From Streptomyces hydrogenans (GTDB lineage Bacteria; Actinomycetota; Actinomycetes; Streptomycetales; Streptomycetaceae): a stretch of 59,557 bases of DNA. The position numbers and the translations under genes were made by a program. The notes under the pieces are model-generated. The model was not told where the DNA came from and made no database searches. It saw only the letters and a program-made list of their open reading frames with translations. This document shows positions 1 to 8,115 of the stretch, one piece after another. The stretch is from positions 1 through 59,557 of the forward strand of contig NZ_BNBS01000047.1 of NCBI RefSeq assembly GCF_014656075.1. Reading direction: 5' to 3'. Positions within the stretch are counted from its first letter, which is position 1. Each line of letters begins with the position of its first letter.

Positions 1-1
1 C

Positions 2-487
2 GCCGTCCTCGCCGGCGCCGCCGGCACGGCGGGCACGGCCGGTACCGCGGGCATGCCCGGCACGGACGACACGGCGGCTCCGCTCGGCGACGCGATGACC
101 CGTTCCGAGGAGCGGATGCACGTCGGCACCGAGGAGGTCGAGACAGGACACGTCCGGCTGCGCAAGTACGTCGTCACCGAGGAGGTCCAGCAGACCGTGC
201 CGGTGCGCCACGAGGAGGTCCGCGTGGTGCGCGAGCCGATCACGGACGCCAACCGCGACGAGGCCCTGTCCGGACCCGAGATCTCCGAGGCCGAGCACGA
301 GGTGACCCTGCACGAGGAGCGTCCGGTCGTCGAGACCCGGGCCGTCCCCGTCGAGCGGGTCCGCCTGGAGACCGACGAGGTCACCGAGGAGGAGACCGTC
401 ACCGGTCAGGTCCGCAAGGAGCGGATCGAGATCGAGGGCGAGGACACCGGTGTCGCCCGGGACCCCGGCGACGGGCTCGGCAGGTGA
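2..487 (+). CDS. DUF2382 (YsnF/AvaK-type) protein, 5' end outside the window
   Basis: The frame is open from the window edge to a TGA at 485-487, so the 161 residues seen are only the C-terminal part of a longer protein. A short Gly-Thr-Ala low-complexity stretch comes first, followed by a highly charged domain with repeated EEV/EEE and VRLRK, VTEEV, HEERPVVE segments, typical of DUF2382. In actinobacteria this domain commonly follows an N-terminal PRC-barrel domain, which would lie to the left of the window. Such proteins are often linked to general stress, but their biochemical role is not established. A strong hairpin follows directly after the stop. The ATG at 53 is internal and probably not the start, because coding-like sequence continues upstream of it. 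The family call is fairly safe; the function is unknown. Confidence 0.8.
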   Translation, partial: AVLAGAAGTAGTAGTAGMPGTDDTAAPLGDAMTRSEERMHVGTEEVETGHVRLRKYVVTEEVQQTVPVRHEEVRVVREPITDANRDEALSGPEISEAEHEVTLHEERPVVETRAVPVERVRLETDEVTEEETVTGQVRKERIEIEGEDTGVARDPGDGLGR

Positions 488-500
488 CCCACCACCACCC

Positions 501-531
501 GGAGGCCGGGCGGCATCGCCGCCCGGCCTCC
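501..531. terminator. Hairpin terminator after the DUF2382 gene
   Basis: A perfect 13-bp inverted repeat (501-513 with 519-531, starting GGAGGCCGGG) closes on a 5-nt loop, 13 bp after the stop codon. It has no U tract, which is normal for Streptomyces. The rest of 532-654 has no gene I can support. It contains a short coding-like stretch on the minus strand without a start. Confidence 0.6.
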
Positions 532-654
532 GTCCGTCGTGCCGGACGAGCGGGTCCAGGCGGTCGAGGGCGGTGGCGGCGCCGAGGAAGCCGGTGCCGG
601 TGGAGCCGCTGACGACGTTCAGCCGGAGGACGTCGTACGGGGCGGTGTCCGGTC

Positions 655-1302
655 TCAGCCGAAGCCGCCCCGGAGGGTCGTCCGGCCGCCGTCGGGGGCG
701 GTGAGGACGACGGTGTAGGTGTCGGCGGAGGCGTCGCGGGTGCCTTCGGCGTGGTTGTACTGGGCGGCGAAGGTGTGCGGGCCGGCGGGGACCGCGCGGC
801 CCTCCTTCAGCGTCCAGCGGTAGACGAGGGCGCCGCGCTCCTCCGCGACCGTGACGGTGAAGTCGTCGGCCGAACGGGTCTGCCACCGACCCGTGCTGAC
901 GACCCCTCCGGTGAGGGCGACGCGCAGCTCGACGGTGAGGGCGGTGACCTCGACGTCCGAGGTGACCGCCAGGTCGCTCTGCGCCCACCAGCGGTTGCTG
1001 CCGGGGTCGACGCTGCCGGCCGCGCGGGCCGGCGGGTCGGGCGCGACGGCGACCGGCGGCGGCGCGGGCCGGTCCTGGAGGGCGGTCACGGCGAGGCCAC
1101 CGAGGGCGACGACGCCCACGAGCCCGGCGGCGACGGTCACCGCGACCGGCCAGCGGCGCCCCGCGCCGAAGCCCCGGCTCCGCTCCCGCCGGGGCGGCGG
1201 CGCGGCCATGCCGCGTTCGACGCGGGCCAGGATCCGGGCCCGGTCGGGGCGGTGCGCGGCCGCCGCCTCGCGCAGCTCGCCGCGCAGCCGTGTCTCGTCC
1301 AT
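655..1302 (-). CDS. Membrane protein, likely anti-sigma-type partner of the SigE-family sigma factor
   Basis: 215 aa. The first ~45 residues are hydrophilic and Arg-rich (cytoplasmic). One transmembrane segment follows at about residues 50-75 (WPVAVTVAAGLVGVVALGGL), then an extracytoplasmic Pro-rich linker and a beta-rich domain of ~130 residues. Its ATG overlaps the sigma-factor stop by one base (TGATG), so the two are translationally coupled. This arrangement is typical of small membrane proteins that modulate SigE-family sigma factors in actinobacteria. I see no zinc-binding HxxxCxxC anti-sigma motif, so if it is an anti-sigma factor it is not of the ZAS class. The outer domain is not recognised. 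The partner role is inferred from position and topology only. Confidence 0.6.
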   Translation of the reverse strand: MDETRLRGELREAAAAHRPDRARILARVERGMAAPPPRRERSRGFGAGRRWPVAVTVAAGLVGVVALGGLAVTALQDRPAPPPVAVAPDPPARAAGSVDPGSNRWWAQSDLAVTSDVEVTALTVELRVALTGGVVSTGRWQTRSADDFTVTVAEERGALVYRWTLKEGRAVPAGPHTFAAQYNHAEGTRDASADTYTVVLTAPDGGRTTLRGGFG

Positions 1303-1844
1303 CAGCGCCTCCCCGAGGCGAGTTCGGTGGCGGCCCGTCCGCCGAGCAGCTTCTGCAGCTCCGCCATGCCCTTGGCGGTCTGGCTCTTGACCGTGCCGAC
1401 CGAGACGCCCAGGGCCAGGGCGGTGTCCCGCTCCGAGAGGTCGAAGGCGTGCCGGAGGACGACACAGGCCCGCTTGCGGAACGGCAGGGCGCGCAGCGCG
1501 GTCCGCACGTCGACGACGGCGGGGACGTCCGGGTCCTCGGTGTGCTCCGGGCGGCGGTCCCAGAAGGCGGCGATCCGGCGGCGCTCGCGGACGGTGCCGC
1601 GGATGCGGCTGCGGACGAGGTTGGCGACGACGCCCCGGGCGTAGGCGGCGGGGTGGTCGGCGGCGCGGACCCGGTCCCAGCGGTGCCAGAGCGCCAGCAT
1701 GGCGTCGGCGGCGAGGTCGTCGGCGGCGTCGGTCTCGCCGGTCAGGAGGTGCGCGAGGCGGGCGAGTTCGGCGTAGTGGCGGTCGAAGAAGGCGCGGAAC
1801 TCGGCCGCGGCGTCCGGCTCCTCGCCGGTGTCAGTCCCGGCCAC
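1302..1844 (-). CDS. SigE-family RNA polymerase sigma factor
   Basis: 180 aa. Region 2 covers about residues 14-80 (FRAFFDRHYAELARLAHLLTG, then DDLAADAMLALWHRWDRV). Region 4 is about residues 112-165, with ALRALPFRKRACVVLRHAF and the helix-turn-helix LSERDTALALGVSVGTVKSQ. This pattern fits the small actinobacterial SigE-like ECF group. The start is a GTG at 1844 lying inside the end of the upstream LacI gene (14-nt overlap). No other start codon fits between there and region 2. It is the middle gene of a three-gene leftward operon (LacI regulator, sigma, membrane partner). It directs RNA polymerase to an unknown regulon. Coupling a sugar-type repressor to a sigma factor is unusual. Confidence 0.88.
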   Translation of the reverse strand: MAGTDTGEEPDAAAEFRAFFDRHYAELARLAHLLTGETDAADDLAADAMLALWHRWDRVRAADHPAAYARGVVANLVRSRIRGTVRERRRIAAFWDRRPEHTEDPDVPAVVDVRTALRALPFRKRACVVLRHAFDLSERDTALALGVSVGTVKSQTAKGMAELQKLLGGRAATELASGRR

Positions 1845-2865
1845 GGCCGTCCCCGGGTGCGGCGGGCGCCGGGCCGGTGCTCGCGCGGACGGTGAGGCGC
1901 GGGGGAAGGAGTTCGGTGCCGGGGACGGCGGCGCCGCCGAGCCGGGCGACGAGCCGTTCGACGGCGATCCGCCCCAGGTCCTGGGCGGGCACGGTGACGG
2001 CGGTGAGCGGTACGGAGGCGTGCGCGGCCACCTGGTCGGGGCAGACCGCGACGACGGAGACGTCCTCGGGGACGGCGCGGCCCTGGTGCCGCAGGACCGC
2101 CAGGAGCGGCTCGACGGCGGCCTCGTTCTGCACGAGGAGGGCGGTGGTGCCGGGGCGCTCCTCGAAGATCCGGGTGACGGCTGCGGAGACGGCCGCGTAG
2201 GTGCCGTCGACGGGCCGGTGGAGCAGCTCGACGCCGTGCGCCTCGGCGGCGGCGCGGACGCCCGCGAGGGTGCGCTCGGCGTAGCCGGTGCCCCGGGCGT
2301 AGACGGCGGGGGGTTCGCCGAGGACGGCGAGGCGGCGGTGGCCGAGGCCGGCGAGGTGGTCCACGCAGCGGGCGCCGGCGGCGGCGAAGTCGAGGTCCAC
2401 GCAGTCGAGTCCGGCGGGGTCGGCGGGCAGGCCGATGAGGACGGAGGGCCGCTCGGCCTCCCGGAGGAGGGGCAGGCGGGGGTCGTCGAGTTCGACGTCC
2501 ATGACGATCATGCCGTCGGCGATGGCGCTGCCCTCGACCCTGCGGACGGCCTCGGGGCCCTCCTCGCCGGTGAGCAGCAGGACGTCGTGGCCGTGGGTGC
2601 GGGCCGTGGTGGTGACGGCCATGGCGATCTCCATCATCACCGGCACGTACAGGCCGGTGCGCAGCGGCATCATCAGCGCGAGGATGCTGGTCCGGCCGCC
2701 GGCCAGGGCGCGGGCCCCGGCGTGCGGGCGGTAGCCGAGCGCGTCGATGGAGTCCTGGATGCGCTCGCGGGTGGCGGCGGAGATGGACCGCTTGCCGCTC
2801 AGGACGTAGCTGACGGTGCTGGCCGACACACCGGCGTGACGGGCGACGTCGGCGAGGGTGACCAC
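1831..2865 (-). CDS. LacI-family transcriptional regulator
   Basis: 344 aa. The N-terminal helix-turn-helix (VTLADVARHAGVSASTVSYVLSGKR) and hinge helix (about residues 45-58) are followed by a periplasmic-binding-protein-like effector domain to the C-terminus. The start is a GTG at 2865, chosen because GAGGAG lies 7 nt upstream and the helix-turn-helix begins right after it. The reading frame stays open far upstream, but that is the antisense shadow of the beta-galactosidase gene. It is divergent from the GH2 beta-galactosidase across a ~330-bp region with an AAGCGCTT-centred operator, so it is the likely repressor of that gene. The same operator core recurs upstream of the sugar importer at 17771. 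It overlaps the sigma gene by 14 nt. Ligand unknown; galactose-containing or pectin-derived sugars are plausible. Confidence 0.9.
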   Translation of the reverse strand: MVTLADVARHAGVSASTVSYVLSGKRSISAATRERIQDSIDALGYRPHAGARALAGGRTSILALMMPLRTGLYVPVMMEIAMAVTTTARTHGHDVLLLTGEEGPEAVRRVEGSAIADGMIVMDVELDDPRLPLLREAERPSVLIGLPADPAGLDCVDLDFAAAGARCVDHLAGLGHRRLAVLGEPPAVYARGTGYAERTLAGVRAAAEAHGVELLHRPVDGTYAAVSAAVTRIFEERPGTTALLVQNEAAVEPLLAVLRHQGRAVPEDVSVVAVCPDQVAAHASVPLTAVTVPAQDLGRIAVERLVARLGGAAVPGTELLPPRLTVRASTGPAPAAPGDGRGRD

Positions 2866-3195
2866 GTGCGCGCTCCTCGGCTGTTCCGGGCGGGTGCGCC
2901 GGGGTGGGGCGGAGGGTCCTCCGGACGCGGCGGAGGGTCCTCCGGGGTGGTGGGGTGCCCGTCGACGACAGGGACCCCCGACCCTAGGCGTCCGCTCGTC
3001 GGACTGTCCAGGCGGGGTGCGAAGAGTCCAAGGGCCGGGGTGCCGCGCGGGGTTGTGCGGGGGCGTGCGACGGGGTGGGATGGAACCGGTCGCGCAAGCG
3101 CTTTCCGGCAGGTGTCCCTCCCCTGCCGCTTCCTCCCCTCCCCTTCCCCCGTCTCTTCGCCCGTCCCTTTTCGCCGCCCTTCCGTTGGGAGCACC
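2866..3195. promoter_or_regulatory. Divergent control region between LacI regulator and beta-galactosidase
   Basis: 330 bp without a gene. It holds two copies of the inverted repeat CGGAGGGTCCTCCG (2910-2923 and 2931-2944, 21 bp apart), the LacI-type operator at 3094-3105, and a strongly pyrimidine-rich tract (about 3113-3184) just before the beta-galactosidase start. No clear -35/-10 pair could be assigned by eye. Confidence 0.5.
3094..3105. promoter_or_regulatory. LacI-family operator, GCAAGCGCTTTC
   Basis: The centre is the perfect 8-bp palindrome AAGCGCTT (3096-3103), a typical LacI/GalR-family core with the central CG. It lies ~90 bp before the beta-galactosidase start and in the promoter region of the divergent LacI gene, as expected for autoregulation and repression. 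Confidence 0.65.
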
Positions 3196-6081
3196 ATGAC
3201 CGGTCTGCCCTGGTACACGTCCTTCGCCCCCGAGCACGGCACCCTGCCGCCACGCGCCTGGACCGCCGCATCCGACGCGGCGCGGCTGCCGCTCGGCGGC
3301 GACTGGGCGTTCCGCCTCTCCCCCGCCGCCGACGCGGCGGACACCGCGTTCACCGAGCCCGGATTCGACGCGGGCGGCTGGCGGACCGTCACCGTGCCGG
3401 GGCACTGGGTCCTCCAGGGGAAGGACGGGGAGTTCGGCGGGCCCGCGTACACCAATGTCGTCTACCCCTTCCCGGTCGACCCGCCGCACGTGCCGGACGA
3501 GAACCCGACCGGGGACCACCTGCGCCGGTTCGACCTGCCGGACGACTGGCCGGCGGAGGGCGGGGCGGTGCTCCGCTTCGACGGGGTCGAGTCCTGTGCC
3601 CAGGTGTGGCTGAACGGCACCGAGCTGGGCTGGTTCAAGGGCTCCCGGCTCGCCCACGAGTTCGCCGTCGGGGAGCTGCTGCGGGAGCGGGACAACGTCC
3701 TCGCGGTCCGCGTCCACCAGTGGTCCTCGGGGTCGTACCTGGAGGACCAGGACCAGTGGTGGCTGCCCGGCGTCTTCCGGGAGGTGACGCTGCTGCACCG
3801 CCCGGAGGGCGCCGTCGGCGACCACTTCGTGCACGCCTCGTACGACCACGCCACCGGCACCGGCGAGCTGCGGGTGGACTGCGACGTGCCCGCCCGGGTC
3901 CGGGTGCCGGAGCTGGGGCTCGACCTGGCCGCCGGGGAGTCCGTCAGGATGCCGGTGGAGCCGTGGAGCGCCGAGGTGCCCCGGCTGTACGACGGCGAGC
4001 TGACGGCCGGCGGGGAGCGGATCGGACTGCGGATCGGCTTCCGCTCGGTGTACGTGGAGGACGGCGTCCTCAAGGCCAACGGGCGGCGGATCCTCTTCCG
4101 GGGCGTCAACCGGCACGAGTTCCACCCGGAGACCGGGCGGACCCTGGACCCGGAGACGATGCGCGCGGACGTCGAGCTGATGAAGCGGCACCACGTCAAC
4201 GCCGTCCGGACCTCGCACTACCCGCCGCACCCGGCCTTCCTCGACCTGTGCGACACCTACGGCCTGTGGGTGATCGACGAGGGCGACCTGGAGACCCACG
4301 GCTTCGAGGAGCTGGGCTGGCGGGGCAATCCGGTGGACGACGAGCGGTGGACGCCCGCGCTGCTCGACCGGGCGGCCCGGCTGGTCGAGCGGGACAAGAA
4401 CCATCCGTCGGTGGTGCTGTGGTCGCTGGGCAACGAGTGCGGCACCGGGGCCGGGCTGACCGCGATGGCCCGCTGGATCCACGACCGGGACCCGTCGCGG
4501 CCGGTGCACTACGAGGGCGACCGGTCCTGCGCCGACGTGGACGTGTACTCCCGGATGTACCCGCCGCACGCCGAGGTGGCGGAGATCGGCCGGCGCGAGG
4601 ACGGGGGCCCGGCGGCCCGGCGCGCCCTGCCCCTCGTCCTCTGCGAGTACGCGCACGCGATGGGCAACGGCCCCGGCGGACTCGACGAGTACCAGCGCCT
4701 CTTCGAGACGTACGAGCGCTGCCAGGGCGGGTTCGTGTGGGAGTGGATCGACCACGGCCTGGTCCATCCGGTGCACGGCTTCGGCTACGGCGGCGACTTC
4801 GGGGAGGAGCTGCACGACGGCAACTTCGTCTGCGACGGGCTGCTCTTCCCGGACCGGACGCCCTCGCCGGGCCTCCTCGCGTACAAGAAGGTGATCGAGC
4901 CGGTGCGGATCGCGCCGGGCGAGCGGCCGGGCACGGTCGCGGTCCGCAACCTCCACGACGTGGCCGACCTGTCCGCCTACGCCTTCCGGTGGGAGTTCCT
5001 CGCGGACGGCGAGGTGGTGGCCGAAGGGCCGCTGACGGTGCCTCCGACGGCCGCCGGGGAGCGGACCGAGGCGGCCCTGCCGGAGCCGCCCGCGCACGCG
5101 GCGGACGCGGAGACGCTGTGGACGGTGCGGGCGCTGCTGGCCGCCGCGACGCCATGGGCGGAGTCCGGCCACGAGATGGCCTGGGGACAGTGGCCCGTGA
5201 CCGGGCGGCGCCCCCTCGCCCAGCCGTCCCCGGCCCGCCGGCCGGCCGTGGAGGACGGGCGGATCGTCCTCGGCCCGGCGGTGCTCGACGCGCGCTCGGG
5301 CGCGCTCGTCTCGCTGGGCGGTCTGGCGGTGTCCGGGTTCGGGCTGGACGTGTGGCGGGCGCCGACGGACAACGACGAGGGCGCGCCCTGGCAGCCCGAC
5401 GTGCGGTGGGGGCCGCTCTGGCGACAGCTGGGCCTGCACCGGATGCGGCACCGCACGGACGGGGTGGCGCCGGACGGCGAGGGGGTGACGGTCCGGAGCC
5501 GGTTGGCGCCCGCGGGCCGCGACTTCGGGCTGGCCGTGACGTACCGCTGGTCCGGGGGCGGCGCGGCGGCGCGGCTGGACGTGGACGTGGTGCCGGAGGG
5601 CACGTGGCCGGTGCCGCTGCCCCGGCTCGGGGTGCGGCTCGGCCTGCCGGCCGCGCTCGACCGGGCGGTCTGGTACGGCGGCGGCCCCGGGGAGGCCTAC
5701 CCGGACACCCGGGCGGCGGCCCGCCTCGGCCGCTGGGAGTCGACGGTGGCCGGCCTCCAGACGCCGTACGTGCGCCCGCAGGAGAACGGCGCCCGGATCG
5801 ACACCCGGTGGCTGGAGCTCTCGGACGGGGCCGGCGCGGGGCTGCGCGTGGCGGGCGAGCCGTCCTTCTGGTTCACGGCCCGCCGCTGGACCCACGCGGA
5901 GCTGGACGCCGCCGCGCACCGCCCGGACCTGGTGCCGGGCGACACGCTGTGGCTGAACCTGGACCACGCCCTGCACGGCATCGGCTCCCAGTCCTGCGGC
6001 CCGGGCGTGCTCCCGGAGCACCGCCTGGACGCGTCCCCGGCGTCCTTCGCCCTGTCGTTCGCCCCGCTCGGGCGAGGGTGA
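3196..6081 (+). CDS. GH2 beta-galactosidase (LacZ-type)
   Basis: 961 aa, near the ~1000 aa usual for LacZ. It hydrolyses terminal beta-galactosides. Domains in order are the sugar-binding jelly roll (about 30-210), an Ig-like domain, the TIM barrel (about 290-590), then the C-terminal beta-sandwich domains. The acid/base is Glu414 in SLGNEC and the nucleophile is Glu484 in LCEYAHAMGNG. The substrate-pocket motifs FRGVNRHEFHP and NAVRTSHYPP are intact. No signal peptide is visible, so it is probably cytoplasmic and acts on imported galactosides. Start ATG 3196 has GGGAG 5 nt upstream; the longer open frame upstream is a shadow of the LacI gene. Its setting beside pectin-backbone genes suggests galactan or galactosylated pectin side chains as a source, but lactose-like sugars are equally possible. 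Confidence 0.95.
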   Translation: MTGLPWYTSFAPEHGTLPPRAWTAASDAARLPLGGDWAFRLSPAADAADTAFTEPGFDAGGWRTVTVPGHWVLQGKDGEFGGPAYTNVVYPFPVDPPHVPDENPTGDHLRRFDLPDDWPAEGGAVLRFDGVESCAQVWLNGTELGWFKGSRLAHEFAVGELLRERDNVLAVRVHQWSSGSYLEDQDQWWLPGVFREVTLLHRPEGAVGDHFVHASYDHATGTGELRVDCDVPARVRVPELGLDLAAGESVRMPVEPWSAEVPRLYDGELTAGGERIGLRIGFRSVYVEDGVLKANGRRILFRGVNRHEFHPETGRTLDPETMRADVELMKRHHVNAVRTSHYPPHPAFLDLCDTYGLWVIDEGDLETHGFEELGWRGNPVDDERWTPALLDRAARLVERDKNHPSVVLWSLGNECGTGAGLTAMARWIHDRDPSRPVHYEGDRSCADVDVYSRMYPPHAEVAEIGRREDGGPAARRALPLVLCEYAHAMGNGPGGLDEYQRLFETYERCQGGFVWEWIDHGLVHPVHGFGYGGDFGEELHDGNFVCDGLLFPDRTPSPGLLAYKKVIEPVRIAPGERPGTVAVRNLHDVADLSAYAFRWEFLADGEVVAEGPLTVPPTAAGERTEAALPEPPAHAADAETLWTVRALLAAATPWAESGHEMAWGQWPVTGRRPLAQPSPARRPAVEDGRIVLGPAVLDARSGALVSLGGLAVSGFGLDVWRAPTDNDEGAPWQPDVRWGPLWRQLGLHRMRHRTDGVAPDGEGVTVRSRLAPAGRDFGLAVTYRWSGGGAAARLDVDVVPEGTWPVPLPRLGVRLGLPAALDRAVWYGGGPGEAYPDTRAAARLGRWESTVAGLQTPYVRPQENGARIDTRWLELSDGAGAGLRVAGEPSFWFTARRWTHAELDAAAHRPDLVPGDTLWLNLDHALHGIGSQSCGPGVLPEHRLDASPASFALSFAPLGRG

Positions 6082-6121
6082 CGCAGGCAGCGGCCCCGCG
6101 GGCCGATCGGCCGTCCGCGGC
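6082..6121. terminator. Short GC-rich inverted repeat between convergent genes
   Basis: A 40-bp gap between beta-galactosidase and the response regulator. The palindrome GGCCGATCGGCC with flanking CCGCGG copies could fold into a bidirectional terminator. It is less regular than the other hairpins in this window. Confidence 0.35.
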
Positions 6122-6793
6122 TCACAGGCCCGGGGCCACCAGTCCGAACTCGTACGCCAGGATCACCAGGTGGATGCGGTCGCGGGCGGCGAGCCGGGTG
6201 AGCAGCCGGGCCACATGGGCCTTGGCGGTGGCCGGGCTGATGAAGAGCTCGCCCGCGATCTCCTGGTTGGACAGGCCCCGCCCCACGAGGGTGAGGACCT
6301 CCCGCTCGCGGTCCGTGACGGTCGCGGGGAGGGGCCGGGCAGCGGGAGCGACGGGAGCGGGCGGCCGGGCGAAGGCGGCGATCAGGCGGGTGGTCACCGC
6401 CGGGGCGATCAGCGCGTCCCCGCCCGCGACCACCCGGACGGCGCCGAGGATGTCGTCGAGGTCCATGTCCTTGACGAGGAAGCCGCAGGCGCCGGCGCGC
6501 AGCGCCCCGTACACGTTCTCGTCGTCGTCGAAGGTGGTCAGGACCAGCACCCGGGCGCCGCTGGGGCCTTCGGCGACGAGCCGGGTCGCCTCGATGCCGT
6601 CCATGACCGGCATCCGTACGTCCATCAGCACCACGTCGGGACGGGTCCGCTCGGCCAGGACGACCGCCTCGGCGCCGTCGGCGGCCTCGCCGACCACGTC
6701 GAGGTCGGGCGTCTCGGCCGCCAGCAGCCGCAGGCCCGCCCGGATGAGGGGCTGGTCGTCGACGAGGAGGAGGCGAATGGGGGCGGCCGTCAC
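6122..6793 (-). CDS. NarL/FixJ-type response regulator
   Basis: 223 aa. The receiver domain (about 5-120) has the acidic pair in LLVDDQP, the phosphoacceptor Asp near residue 55 in VVLMDVRMPVMDG, the Thr in VLTTFDDD and the Lys in FLVKDMD. The C-terminal LuxR-type helix-turn-helix (about 155-215) reads LPATVTDREREVLTLVGRGLSNQEIAGELFISPATAK (split here: LTDRE-like start, then GLSNQEIA and SPATAKAHV). Its GTG overlaps the histidine-kinase stop by 4 nt (GTGA), so the pair is one operon with the kinase translated first. The kinase gene is divergent from an ABC exporter operon at 8116-9962, a very common actinobacterial arrangement in which the regulator controls that exporter. Confidence 0.93.
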   Translation of the reverse strand: MTAAPIRLLLVDDQPLIRAGLRLLAAETPDLDVVGEAADGAEAVVLAERTRPDVVLMDVRMPVMDGIEATRLVAEGPSGARVLVLTTFDDDENVYGALRAGACGFLVKDMDLDDILGAVRVVAGGDALIAPAVTTRLIAAFARPPAPVAPAARPLPATVTDREREVLTLVGRGLSNQEIAGELFISPATAKAHVARLLTRLAARDRIHLVILAYEFGLVAPGL

Positions 6794-7983
6794 CGGGACT
6801 CCTCCGGGGCGGGCAGGCGGGCCGCGACGCGGAAGCCGCCGCCCGGTCGCGGTCCGGCCGTGAACTCGCCGTGCAGCAGGGCGACCCGCTCGCGCATGCC
6901 GGTGATGCCGTAGCCTGCGCCGGATCCCCGCGAGCCGTCCCCGCGGCCGCCGGCCCGGTCCGGGAGGCGGGGGCCGTCGTCCGTGACCTCGACGCCGACC
7001 GCGCCGCCGCTCAGGTCGACGACGACCCGGCAGGCGTCGGTGCGCGCGTGCCGCACCACGTTGGTGATTCCTTCCTGCACGATCCGGTACGCGGCGAGTT
7101 CGACGTCCGGCGGGAGCCCGCGGGGCGTCCCGCGCCGCTCCAGGCCGACGCGCACGCCCGCGCGGGCGGTCGCCGCCACGAGCCGGTCGAGGTCCGCGAG
7201 ACCGGGCGCGGGTGCGCGCGGCGCGGCCTCGGGGTCGTCCGCGCGGAGGGCGACCAGCATCCGGCGCAGCCCGGCCAGGGTGTCCTTCCCGGTGCTCTCG
7301 ATCGCGGCGAGCGCCCGGTGGGCCTCCTCGGGCCGGGAGCCGGCGACCCGGCGGCCCACCCCGGCCTGGATGGTGATGACGCCGATGCTGTGCGCCACCA
7401 TGTCGTGCAGTTCCCGGGCGATGCGCAGCCGCTCCGTCGTGACGGCCTCGGCCGCCTCCCGTGACCGCAGCTCCCGGGCGTGGCGGCGCCGCTCGCGCAG
7501 CAGGTGGCCGGCGGTCCAGGCCAACGCGTCGGTGAGCACGAGCACGACGAGTTCGGAGACGTACACGTCCGCGCCCGTGCGCGCGAGCCCCAGGGAGAAC
7601 GCCTGCACGGCGAGGGTCGCGTCGGTGGCCGCGGCGGCGGCGCGGGCGCGGCGGGTGGCGGCCACGTACGCCACGGCGAGGCCGGCGAGGAGCGCCTGCG
7701 CCTGACCGAGCTGCCAGCCGACGCCCCTGCCGGGCGGATACAGGGAGGCGATCCGCGAGGAGGCCACGACCGCCGCCGAGGCCGATCCGGCCAGGAGCAC
7801 GGCGAGCGCGGCCCCCGGGCGGCGCGGGAAGAGCGGGACGACCAGCGCCGCCGACAGCACGGGCAGCACGAGACGTGCCCCGGTGGGCTCCGCGGTGTGC
7901 AGGACCACGGCGGTCGGCACCGCGAGGTAGGCGAGGGCGGCCGCCCAGGTGAGCGCACGGGTCACGGCCGGGGGAACGGTCAT
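6790..7983 (-). CDS. Sensor histidine kinase (HisKA_3/NarX-DesK type)
   Basis: 397 aa. The N-terminal half has about five hydrophobic membrane segments and no large extracellular loop, so it probably senses within the membrane. The dimerisation/phosphoacceptor helix carries RLRIARELHDMVAHS with the conserved His near residue 191. The HATPase domain includes the N-box (YRIVQEGITNVVRHA) and G-boxes (VTDDGPRL, GYGITGMRERVALL). Start ATG 7983. It phosphorylates the response regulator encoded by the overlapping downstream gene. The 132 bp to the divergent ABC genes should hold both promoters. The signal is unknown. DesK-like kinases with adjacent two-gene ABC exporters often respond to membrane-active compounds, but nothing in this sequence proves that. 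Confidence 0.93.
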   Translation of the reverse strand: MTVPPAVTRALTWAAALAYLAVPTAVVLHTAEPTGARLVLPVLSAALVVPLFPRRPGAALAVLLAGSASAAVVASSRIASLYPPGRGVGWQLGQAQALLAGLAVAYVAATRRARAAAAATDATLAVQAFSLGLARTGADVYVSELVVLVLTDALAWTAGHLLRERRRHARELRSREAAEAVTTERLRIARELHDMVAHSIGVITIQAGVGRRVAGSRPEEAHRALAAIESTGKDTLAGLRRMLVALRADDPEAAPRAPAPGLADLDRLVAATARAGVRVGLERRGTPRGLPPDVELAAYRIVQEGITNVVRHARTDACRVVVDLSGGAVGVEVTDDGPRLPDRAGGRGDGSRGSGAGYGITGMRERVALLHGEFTAGPRPGGGFRVAARLPAPEESR

Positions 7984-8115
7984 GCGGGAATCCTAGGAAG
8001 TGCAGCCGGGCGGCGCATCGGCCCGGCGGCTTACGCCCGCGGGCCACAGGGCGGCCCCCGGGGCACGCCCGTCGGCCGATGCCGGGAGGGGGCGTCCGGC
8101 GGCAGCGTGGACGGC

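Noticed and set aside
533..654. Coding-like stretch on the minus strand (PYDVLRLNVVSGSTGTGFLG...)
   Set aside because: No start codon, a different frame from its neighbour, and only ~40 residues. It could be a decayed gene fragment, but I cannot support a feature.
1831..6021. Very long open minus-strand frame (nearly 1400 codons) covering the beta-galactosidase gene
   Set aside because: Only its last 344 codons (LacI regulator) look like protein. The rest is the antisense shadow of GH2, rich in Arg/Pro/Gly with no motifs.
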